Below are positions 1 to 10,700 of a DNA stretch of 64,000 nucleotides, in pieces. The DNA is from Oxyruncus cristatus. Its lineage: Eukaryota; Chordata; Aves; Passeriformes; Cotingidae. The notes beneath the pieces are model-generated. The model saw only the letters and a list, made by a program, of their open reading frames with translations, was not told the origin of the DNA and ran no database searches. The translations under genes and the position numbers were made by a program. Location: assembly GCA_013399855.1 (NCBI GenBank), contig VXAY01004345.1, forward strand, positions 213,282 through 277,281, given 5' to 3'. Every line of letters starts with the position of its first letter. The first letter of the stretch is position 1.

Positions 1-2359
1 CCCCATCCTATACAGCCCCCTGCACCCCTGGCACACCCATCTCTCCCCTACACATCCCACACAATCCTCTGCACATCACGCACCCGATGTGCTCCTCTGC
101 ACCCGCTGTGCTCCCCCTGACGCTGGAAACGCCCTGGGACCTGCTGGTTTGGGACCTGCTGTTTTGGGAGCTGCCCTGGGCTGCCCTGGGAGTCTCCAGC
201 CCTAGGACAGCTTAGACAGCCCTGGGAGGGACTCAAGCAGGGCGTGGATGGCTGCCCGAGAGCCCCCCCAAGGTGGCTTTCCCCGTGATGGTGCTCAGTG
301 TCCCCCGATGAGCCCCAGCCCTGCCATCCCGTGGTCCCACAGTGCCAGCAGCTTGTACTTCTTCTGGGTCCACCAGCTCAGGGAGGACACATTTGTCACT
401 GGCCTCCTGGACCCCCCCTCAGGTTTGGGAGTGAAGAACTACGGTGTTGCTTTGGAAGACAGTTATTGCCACTCATAAAGCCCAAAGCCTGAACGGGGCT
501 TGAGCAGCAGCTTTGCCCAGTAAAGCGTGACCCTGCACCCATCAGCTGCCCAGAGAGCAGTGCTGGCCCCAGCCCAGGCCCTCCCCACACAAGGAACTGC
601 TTTAGGACTACCTCAAAATTCAATATATTTAAGTGTCCTGGTGGAGAAGATGCTGCCTGGCTGGAAGAGCTCTGTGGGTGTTTTCTAGGGAGAAACAGAG
701 AGGCAGAAGAACTTGCAGAGATTTTTCTTTAAGTTAGCAGCAGTTTTCTGGGTTTTACTATGCATGTGGGGAAGACTGTTTTTTTTTTCTTTGCCTGGAG
801 TAATTAAAATAGCCTCTTTCACACATGAGAAAGGGAGGAGAGGGAACTTTTCCAAAAAGCCTCTTTCCCTCTACCCCCGTCCTATGGCACAAAGACTTTT
901 ATCCTCACAGAAATGGACCAGCTGAGATTTTTGAGAGTCCCTGGGGCAGCCAGCCAGTAACAAAAGCAAAGTTAAACAACTCCAAACAAAAGCAGCAGCA
1001 GAACGGGGGTGTGGTGGTGGAAATAATGCCTGGCTAAGTAGGAAACTTTAATGATGATACATGGAAAAAGTTAAACAATTAGAACTTGAATCAGACTGGC
1101 CCGGATCCCACTTCATTTAGTTAATAAATGCTGTGCCTCATCACAGAGCTTACACCTCTTTTTTTCTAAAGCAGGGAGGAGGCTCCCAGTGTTGGGCTGG
1201 TCAGAGTGTCTGTGTGGGCAGCAGGAGGTCCCTGGGCTGCCCAGGCCCCCGTGTGCCCTCAGTCTTGCACTTGGGGATCACCCCGTGGGGCTGAAGCCCC
1301 CCAGCAGCAATGCCCAGGGCAGAGGGGCCGGGATGGCAGTGGCTAAAACACAGAAACACACCCAACATGTGTGTGCATTCAAGGGAGAACAGAAAAACCA
1401 CTAATTGGAGAGTCATAAGCATGTTAATTATTTGAATATGTGCACTAATTAGACACGGAGTTACACAGACCCACACTGTGGAAATCTTTCCTGCCACATG
1501 CAGATCCTCAGAGACTCTGTCTCTTAAATATTTCAGGCACATACAGGCAACAATTTCCATATATGAACACTTGCCAAATAAAACCTTTTAGGTTAATATC
1601 TGTTGGAGGCACTTACCTCACATCCCTTCTGACTTTCCCAGACACCAGTGAATCAAATCCCAGTCAGCTATTAAGCCCAGACCCCTGTGGATGGAGCTAC
1701 AGCAGCAAACATCCCTCTGACACGGCTGCTAACCCCAGCCTGCCCTCGCCTCCCGATCCCACCTCCCACTGGGCTTCTGTGCTCCCAGGGTCAGCAACAA
1801 CCTCTCCCTGGGAAAAGGGCCTGGATCACTCCAGCAGCGGCAGGGCAGTGACATTCCCAGCCCCACAGAGCTGTGGATCCCAGTCTGGTGACAGCCCGGG
1901 CCATCAGGCAGGGGAAGGTTCCCCTGCAGAGTCACTGGGAGTGGTTAAACATTGCCACAAACCCCAATTCACTGGCCTTGTGCAGGGACAGATGTAGTGA
2001 AGCTCTGGACCATCACAGGAGGAGCTGGGTCACACTGGTGGAGAGGAGCCAGGCACCACTGGGTGATCATGGCAGACGCAGTGGCCCTTCCCATCTCCAT
2101 GCCCTATAGGATGCAGGGTCCCAGGAAGGTCTCACGAGCTAAAAACACAACCCACTCCACACCAAAACACAGCCAAACTTCAGACAAGCTCTCAGTGCAC
2201 TGCGAAAAGCTCAGCTGTCTCCAAGATGCTTTTTGAAGTTCATCCCGTGTCCTCCTCACCTGGATTCTGAGAGACCCCCACATGTAGGAGTCCTGCCACA
2301 GGAGAGACCCACCAGGGACTGGGCAAAGGCCAAGCTAAGTGATAAACCAACAATACAGT

Positions 2360-2365
2360 TTTATT
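2360..2365 (-). terminator. PDLIM4: Candidate distal poly(A) signal AATAAA for PDLIM4
   Basis: This is the first canonical AATAAA on the minus strand after the PDLIM4 stop that I could find, about 2.16 kb downstream. It is followed at once by a T/G-rich run (TGTATTGTTGGTTT), consistent with a downstream element. If used, it would give a 3' UTR of about 2.1 kb. Confidence 0.4.
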
Positions 2366-4080
2366 TTGTATTTCATACAAAATGCACCCTCCCAACGTTT
2401 TACAGAGTTAAACAGCATTACCTGGTGACACTCATTTGTGGCAACTCCTGCAAACCCCACAACAGGAATGAGGTGGCCCGAAGCCAGGAATCACTGTGCC
2501 CTGGGATGGGGTTGTATGAGGCAGCTCCAAGCTCCACAGCGGGATCAAGTGAATTGATTACTCCCAAGAAGGAGTATCACAGGATGCCATGTGGAAATAC
2601 TGATTTGTGAGAACTTGGGGTCAAATTAAAAGGAAAGCCCCCAGTGCTGTGCTGGTATGGCAGCCCAGCAAGACCACCATGGGTGCCCTGCCAGCAGCCT
2701 GCTCAGTTGGGTGTTTAAAATGAGGGCACTGAACCAATTGATGAAATTCTTGGTGTCAGGGCTGCAGACCCCTGGCATCCCACGGGACATGGCCACCATG
2801 CAGGTGGAGTCAAACGGGGACAAGAGCCACAGGGAGTGACAAACAGCACCACTGGCAGCTGTGACCATCTGCCTGGAAAATGGGAACAGGCCCCTGTGCC
2901 ATTTGTGTCATGAGTTTCCCATCACTCAGTCCAGCTGCATTCACTCCTGGGTTTGGGGGAAGCCTGAACTTCCAAGCTACAGGCACAAGAGTTTGACCCA
3001 GCAACGTGTGAGGATTGCAGCCGGACAGGAGCTGCTGCAGTCCCTGTAAGGCTCTGCACGAAGGGGTCTCAGTAACACCCTAAAATCCCTTCTGAGGTGC
3101 AGAACCTGTAGGAAGAAATTGCCTGCTCAGCTCCAACTGGGATCATGCTCCCAACCCTCCTACAGTCCCAATTTTCCCTGTTATAGAGAGTCAGAAGGGG
3201 AAGGGGTGCTTTGCCCATCAGCACATTTCTTATTTTCCTTTTCCTTGGAAGGAAAATGAGCACAGACATTTGTTTTTCTTCCCCACATCCTCCCTCTCTC
3301 AGAGTGCAGAGAAAGAGCAGGGAGGCTGTTGCAAAGCAGCAGTGACCTCGTGGTACCAAACACAGGCTCCCATCACCACCCACAGCACTACCAGCTGGGG
3401 ACTAAACTCTCTCCTCCAAGCACTAACATGAAAAAAACCACATTTCTCTAAAAAACAACATCTCAAAAAACACATTTATCTAAACAAAGCAACATCAAGG
3501 TCCACAAAAACTTTTCCCCAGCAAATAAAGTGGATGATGGACTTGACTGAAAGCACAGCGTTGGGATATGGGTATAAATCCAGCCCTGCTGCCTTGGGGC
3601 TCCCCCCAACCCCAGTTACTCCCTAAGTGCCTGGAGGGATTCCATCACTCTCTCCCTGCTGGGAGGCAGACCCAGATGGCAGCAGTCTGAGGATCTAGAA
3701 ATAAAGGACTACAAAAATACAGCAAAAAATGGGAAGAGTCAGAATGGTCAAAGCAAGGGCAGCCATAGGCAGGAGTGTGGGAGGTGGGGATAACCAAAGG
3801 GTGCTCCAGGCTATTTCAGTGTCCTTTAAAGGTGTGCTTGGGTGGTCAGGTGACAGAACAACTGAATTAGGAGTGGAAGAAGGAAGAGAAAAGCCTTGTC
3901 ACAGGCTCAAGTGTGGAGATCTCTTGGGGAACTCTAATCAGTCTGTCTCAGCCTCTGCCCTGATCCAGGGAATTTCACTGCAATTAGTGCCTTGAGAGCA
4001 CCCTTCCTTAGCACAGCTGCTGGGATGGGGCTGAGCTGGGGACCCACTGACACCACATCCTGCCTCCCAGGGGGTCAGTT

Positions 4081-4086
4081 TTTAAT
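4081..4086 (-). terminator. PDLIM4: Candidate proximal poly(A) signal ATTAAA for PDLIM4
   Basis: On the minus strand ATTAAA lies about 435 bases past the stop codon. A GT-rich element (TGTGGTGTCAGTGGG) begins roughly 25 bases further on, the usual arrangement for cleavage and polyadenylation. A weaker TATAAA variant at 4237-4242, followed by a T-rich stretch, is a less likely alternative. Confidence 0.5.
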
Positions 4087-4520
4087 CCCTGGGGCAGTGA
4101 CAGGGCAGGAGATTAGGGTCAGGATATAGGAGTCAGCTTCTTTTGTTAAAGTGCCTTCTTCTCTTCAAGCTTTTAAAACATCTTCCTTGCTTTTTAAGTA
4201 CAGGGAGGGCCCCCAAAAAAGAAAAAGAATACTGGTTTTATATGAAACAGAGTAGAGAATTAATCAATATTTACACAGATCTCGGATAAGGTTATGGCAC
4301 AGACTAAAAACCCAATGCAGCAACCCAAAAAGCAGAGTGTCAAAAAGAAGGGAAAAACCTGTTCTTATGCTTTCAACACCATCCCCCGGAGATCCCAAGT
4401 GTAAACGGTTTTATCTGGGACAGGCAGCTGAGCTGGGGCTTTGGTAGCCGATTACAGCCCCGTGCAGCCGGCAGGACGTGGGTGGGCGCGGGCCCGACCT
4501 CTGCGGAGCACAGCCCAGGC

Positions 4521-4725
4521 TTAGACAAGTTCAACTTTAGCGTTGGGATAAACAGCCACCACGTCATATCCCTCGGGGGGCTTAACCCTCTCCTTGGCGT
4601 GGGTCTCGCAGTACAGCTGCTCCTCGATGAAGAAATACCCCCTCTGCTTCAGGTTGAGGCCGCAGTCGTCGCACATGAAGCACTCGGGGTGGTAGAGCTT
4701 GTCCCGAGCCTTGACGATGGTGCCC
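4521..4725 (-). CDS. PDLIM4: PDLIM4 terminal coding exon 7 (rest of LIM domain, C-terminus, stop)
   Basis: The acceptor is TCTCTCCCAG. The first base completes V263, 67 codons follow, and TAA lies at 4521-4523. The peptide [60 protein letters not shown] ends NAKVELV. It carries zinc ligands H275, C278, C281, C284, C302 and H305 in the normal LIM spacing. It is nearly identical to mammalian PDLIM4; this is the best-conserved exon in the window and fixes the gene's identity. The last four residues VELV fit a class III PDZ-ligand pattern. Confidence 0.98.
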
Positions 4726-7700
4726 CTGGGAGAGACGGGCAGAGCTCGGTGAGACGAGAGAAAACAAGAGCCAACAGCTCGTGCTGCTGCCTCCGGCCAA
4801 ACAGCAGGCAGGGACAGGCAGGGCTGTCGCCGTGGGTTCCCATCCCAACGCCTCAGCCCACCCAAAGCTGCCACGCTGCGGCAGGTGTGGTTTCCCGGTA
4901 TTCCTGCGGGAGGGGAGTGCTGTGCTGCAGCACTGCTCCACGGCTCGCTGCAAGGCACAGCCTCAAACACCGCACTCAGCCTGGCTCTGCACGTCGGGAG
5001 CCAGCCGGGCACACACAGGCCCTGCAGCCGGGCACACACAGGCCCTGCAGCCGGGCACACACAGGCCCTGCAGCCGGGCACACACAGGCCCTGCAGCCGG
5101 GCACACACAGGCCCTGCAGCCGGGCACACACAGGCCCTGCAGCCGGGCACACACCCTCAGTCACGGCAGCAGCACGAGCAGGGTTACAGGCGCTGGCACA
5201 GCCACACTCAGCCAGCAAGGCTGGCACGAGCAGGATGTAAAGTACAACAGAACATAAATCACAAGAGATCATAAATTACAGCAGAACAAAGCAGAAAAAT
5301 GCCTATATTCTCTGAAATCAGACCCAACATCCATCTGTCAGAGTGTAACTCTTCTACAAACAAACAAAACTAACCCACAACCCTCTTCTCGACCCTCAAG
5401 GCGTTTCTCCCTCTGTAAGGCATCGAAGTGCCAGCTCCACGGTGCTATTCATAGTGCCTGGGCAGCTAGTATGATAAGCAGGGCAGAAACCATCCCATCA
5501 ATCACCCCCGTTTTGCTGTGAGATTCCCTTAAATGGGGCAATCCAAACTGTATTCCTCAATTCCAGGTTTATATAAGGTTAGAAAAAACCCAGAAAGGGA
5601 TAGAAGGTATTCTGCTGTGAATTCTAACCCGTGTGCCTGGCAGGACCCACCCCAGATGTGTCCCCACCGCCCTGGGGGCTCTGGAGGACGTGGCACTTAC
5701 ACAATCCCGTTCCCGCAGCGGGTGCACTCCGGGAGCATCTGCAGCCCGGCCATGGCACCGCCCAGCTTCGGCACCGGGGCCTTCATGTTTCGGGGGCTGC
5801 TCAGTCTGTCGAGTTTTTCACCTGCCAAGAATTATAAACAGACACAGATTGAGAACTCGACCTCTCAGGGCTTTGGTTTTGCTCATTTTTTTTTTTTTAT
5901 GGAGTCAGATGAGTCTCTGCCTGTCACAGGAGAACCTGCAACTTCCTTGGAAGTTCTGGGAGAGCACCAGCTCAGGACCTGGACCTTTTCAAAAGGCAAA
6001 GCAGCTGTGATCTAGAGATAGGAGGTGAATTTGGCTGAAATACCGTTTAGTGAGTAAGAAAGACAAATAGCAAAGAGCTGAAAAGCTCCAGAAAGGAGAG
6101 GTTCCATTACACCAACATTTCGGGTGCACCTGGTAGATCCACCATCAGTCAAGGAGACAGAGAGGAAAACCTTTTGGGGAATGAGGCAAATTAAAACAAA
6201 CAACAATAGAATCACATGCATTTTTCTTCCTAGAGCGCTCATTTAAGCTCAAATTATCTAAACCAAAATATTGTGATAGAAGATATGGTCTTCTGGGGCA
6301 CTGAGCCTCCTTTCATAGAAAGGTCCAACACAGGAAAGGAAGCAATGAAGATTTTGTGCATATGAACAACATCACAGCAGAGTTTTCAGTGTTGCAGCCC
6401 CCTCCCTACACACCCAACTCACCCCTGGGGTGCACAGGCACCCTCACACCCTCACATCACAGCCCCCTCTCCAGCCACGGCTCTGATCCAGAGGCCAGTG
6501 CTGCCAGTGCTGCCAGTGCTTCCAGCCAAGGGAGCACAACCCAAAAGGACCAACTCCCCAGCAAACCCCGCTTCCCCAGGATACAACACAGTGTTTGGGG
6601 ATGCCGAGAGCCTTGATACATGTGAGTGCCTGCCCGGGAGCAGAGAGGGGCTGCTCCACCCCAGGGTTCCCCCCAGTGCTCGGCTGGGTCCAGCCAAGCC
6701 CCCTGTCAAGTCCTTCCACTGCTGGGAACAAACAAACAACTGCTCGGGCTGGTGGCTTCCCCCAGCGGGAGACGAGGCGTGCTTGGACTAGACATGCTCA
6801 TCTGCCAACATTGAACAGTTAGGCTGTCACTGTCTCTCATACTCAGTGCTTGGATAAGCTGCTTAAAAAAGGAGAGAAGGGGCAGAAAGAAAAAAAAGAT
6901 TTTACAGCAAAGCGAACCCTGCAGAGAGGGCTGCTTCCCATCTTCCCAAACGATGGATTGTTTCCTTCTACTTACCAGCCCACAGCCCCTTTGTGATTTA
7001 TGGTCCTCAGAAAGGCAGGGAGATGCTTTAATTCCAGAACCTCAACCACTGCTGTCCCTGTTATGGCTGCAGTGTTTGTCCTTCCTGGGCCATGGGCACT
7101 TACAGAGGCAAGTGCTGCCACTCCTGCAGCCTCCACCTCAGCACAAAGCATTGCTCCCTAAGGGTGTGGGATGGGGCTGCAACGCTCCCAGTAGAAACAC
7201 ATTCCATATAAAACAGGTTGTTGTCTGAGACACTCGGCTCCTCAGGAGAAGAGACCTTGACTTTAAAAGGAGCAGAGCAGGCTCGGGTCAAAATGTATAA
7301 TTTTGGCTTAAGGAAAAAGGAGCAGGGGTGGCAGCTGTAAAACAACCCAGCCAGGAACACTCATGGGGATCGAAAACGTGCTGGAACATCAGAGCACTTC
7401 ATGCCAGCAGAGATGCTTTTCACTTAATTTCTCATCCCTTACGAATAAACAGCCTTGGAAGGACCAAGGCACGAGTGAGGCTGTGCCTGCAGGCACTCAC
7501 TGTCCCCTCCGCTCAGCCGAGGGACAGGGTGGGTGGCAGAGCCCTGGGAGGTGACAGTGACTGCTCCAGCCTGTCCCGTGCTGGCTGGCACCCGACAGCA
7601 GCTGCACGGCAGGGCTGGGATGAGCTGACATCCAGGACTGGCTGGGACAGTCCCACGATGTGGGGACTGTCCTGGCACCTCTTTCTCCTCCATTCCCCAG

Positions 7701-10700
7701 CCCACAGCCTTTTTTTCTCCCCTCCCCTCGGCACTGGGTTTCTGCCAGCCCAGGGCTGCAGGATGCAGGGGGGGGCAGGGGCAAACCAGTAAAGCTTCAA
7801 CTTTATTCCCTTTCCCTGGCACAGAGAAGGGAGGAAGGCAGCAGCGTTACTAATAGGGATTAACACAGTCACTTCCCATTTGCTTCTTCCTAATGAGGAG
7901 ACCTGGGGGAGCAGCAGACTGGTCCTTGCTCTTGGTGAAGGACTTGAAGGTCCAACTGTGTGTTTAACATCAGTTTTCCTGCCAGTCCAGGGGCTGGAAT
8001 ATTAATATTAAATATACTATAAAGATACACCCAGTGCTTCCAAGGCTGATCCCTCTCATGCTTGGCAGCTATGCCTCAGTCTCACAGAGAAAACCAGTAC
8101 TGGTGGAAACCCACAGTGCTCAGAAGTTATCTGCAATTGTGCTTCTTGTGAAGCAAGAAACAGCATCCCCCTAGTCAAAGAACAGACTTCTCCATTACTT
8201 TATACACACAGAAACCAAAGTGCAAAAGCCCAACTCGCTACCTCTCACAGCTTCATAATGACATTTGCAGCAGTTGGTATTTTCCCATAAAATCCAAGTT
8301 CCTGGATTCACATGATTGGGGTATAAGGCTCTTGGAAGGAGGCAGAAAGAAGAGTCTTGTCCTAATGATTGTAAAGCAAAGCCTGAAAGTTTGAATATAA
8401 AAGTCCCAATGGACTTAAGGTTGAAAGTCAAATAAAAAGAAACTGAAATGTATAGTTTGGGGATCTTATTATTTAATGTGTTAACGACATGGGCAGGAAG
8501 CTGTGACAGACCTGAAAAGTGAGCCAAGAGCTCCTGATCTCTATCCCTGCCTTGCTGAGGACCATCCCACGTACTTATGCAAATGCCATTTACTTCAGCA
8601 GACCTGGTTCTCTGACAGTGATCTTACACAACCCCTTAAGGCACCACGTCTCATAAACCATCGCAGAAAAACAGCTGCCACACTGGATGCAAATCCAGCT
8701 TTCACACGGTGCTCAAGTCAGCAACAGAATTTGGTAAGCCTGAGTATGTGAAACCCCAATTTGAAACCTGCCACCCCAGGGGTCCCCCCTCACAGGGCAC
8801 TTGGGTGCCAACCTCCTCACCGTTCTCGCCAGCCTCCAACATGCCCTGTAAGTATCGGAAGGATCCAGACTGCTTTGGCTCTGAAACGGGCTTTTCATAG
8901 TCCTGGAGCATCTTGTAGACATCTGACTCCACATCAATCCCGTTTCTGTTCCGTGGGAGAGACTTCACGGGGTCAATGCTGTTTTAAAGCAAAGAAAGAA
9001 AGGCTCAAGTCAAATAGAAACAGCTACTGTCAGCTCATCAGGGCGGTATTGAAAGCTCCACATTCCCACAGACTCAGTTAAGCACCTCTGTTCCCATGTG
9101 TTTCCCTGCCTGGAGGTACGTCTGGCCCAGGAACAGCCACTGAACCAGGGAGGTTAAACTTGCTCCCTGTTGTGCTCCAATTGAGCAACACAGCAAGAGC
9201 TGGCCCAGTTACCAGATGCCTTCAGGAAAGAGGGCAGCTGCTTGCAAACACTGTAAATTGCTCTGCCACCCATGGTATTTACTGAAAAAACGGGTAAACC
9301 GTGCATTTCATTAACTATGTAGGGCCAGGAGAGGCACCCAGCCCTTGTCAGGGCATCCAGAGAGCGTGTGCCAGGCACGGCAGCAAACCCCCTCACCACC
9401 CACAGGTGCCTCTTGGCAGCTTGGTGTTTCTGTAGGTACTTGACAAGGTCCATTTGCCAGACACAGCCCAGTGGAGAAAACCACCCCACCATGGGGGGAC
9501 ACAGGAAGAGCCCCATAACCCCCCTCTGCCCTTCAGCATCTCGACCCGCAGCCACCCCTGGTCTGCACACGGCTTAGTTGGGATACACAGACAACAAAGA
9601 GCAATTTAAACCATTATTCCAGTTCATTCAATACATCAAAGCATGAAAAGCATAGCTGGAATAAAAAATATTTAAGAGTCCTGCTGAGAAGAGCTGAGTC
9701 CAAGTGCTGCTGTGCTCCAGAGGCCCCAGTGCACAGCACAGCTCCAGGGAAAGGGGCTCCTTTTCCTTTTTACAGAGGAGGTCATCAAGGTCATTGTAAA
9801 ACCAATAAAAATAGCAAGAGCCCTGAACTCCATCAGCTTCACATATTTTAGCTATCATCTGACTCATTTTCTCCCCAGGATTATATTCATGTCGGCTTAA
9901 ACAAATAAACAAAAGAAGTAACATTCACTTTCAAACAAACAAAGAGGGAAAAAAAGCCTAACAAAAGTCACTTTCAAAGAAAGGCCAGAGCTCCACTTTC
10001 TGGTGGTGACTCCCCAGCAGTCCTGGTCCCTGTGGGAGGTGAGGGCCAGCCTGGCTGAGCCATGGATCCATCCCCGTGAGACCCGGCCAGCCCAAACCTT
10101 CATGAGTGCCCCAAGGGCCTGCCTGCCCTGCTACAGCCCTCTCCTACACCAGTTCACACATTTTCAATGAAAAAGGGCAGGGTTTGGCCAGCTCAGCCTC
10201 ATCAAGCACCAATTCAAAGAGAACACACTCCAGCCCCAGTTCTCAAGACCCAAGTGAATCTCCTGGCTTTTGGCTCACACACAGGTAACATCAGATTTTG
10301 TTCTCCGTATTTTTGTGCAGTTCTCTCTCTCTTTCCAACTTCATTAACTTTCCCAGAGCAGCACAGGGAATAAGCTGGCTTTCAGCATCTGAAATACAGA
10401 TATACTGAATATACAGAATACTGAAATACAAATTCCTGCAGACATGGAGTTCCCAAGCTGAAAAGAAACTCTTTGCTCTTTGTATGTGATACAGACATTG
10501 CTTTCTTGCAGGATGTTTTGCCAGTCTGGAGGAACATAAATCAGTATCCATGTAAGCCATACAAAAGCATCCCAGCCCACAACCTGCCCTGTCTCAAAGT
10601 CTGAGTTATCCAACCAAACCGTCCTTGGCTATGCAAAAGCCTTTTCTTTTCTAGGAGCATTATTTATTCCCCAACCTCCTGGACAGCTGCACTGAGCAGA

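Larger units (their letters stand above)
1..4520. other. 3' UTR and downstream flank of PDLIM4
   Basis: No exon or gene is recognised here apart from the PDLIM4 3' UTR, which ends at one of the candidate poly(A) signals. The first 130 bases are C-rich and loosely repetitive around CTGCACCC. 4430-4510 is CpG-rich UTR next to the stop. A T-rich and A-rich patchwork fills the rest. Open frames up to about 140 codons occur, but none has protein-like features or plausible splice borders. By synteny SLC22A4 or SLC22A5 would be expected further left, outside the window. Confidence 0.6.

Noticed and set aside
1..4400. SLC22A4/SLC22A5 first exon expected downstream of PDLIM4
   Set aside because: No transporter-like membrane segments or signature motifs are seen in any frame here.
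4482..5257. Long plus- and minus-strand frames (up to 252 codons) with repeats such as [11 protein letters not shown]
   Set aside because: They are read through the 23-bp minisatellite and the antisense of exon 7; the repeat has no stop in any frame.
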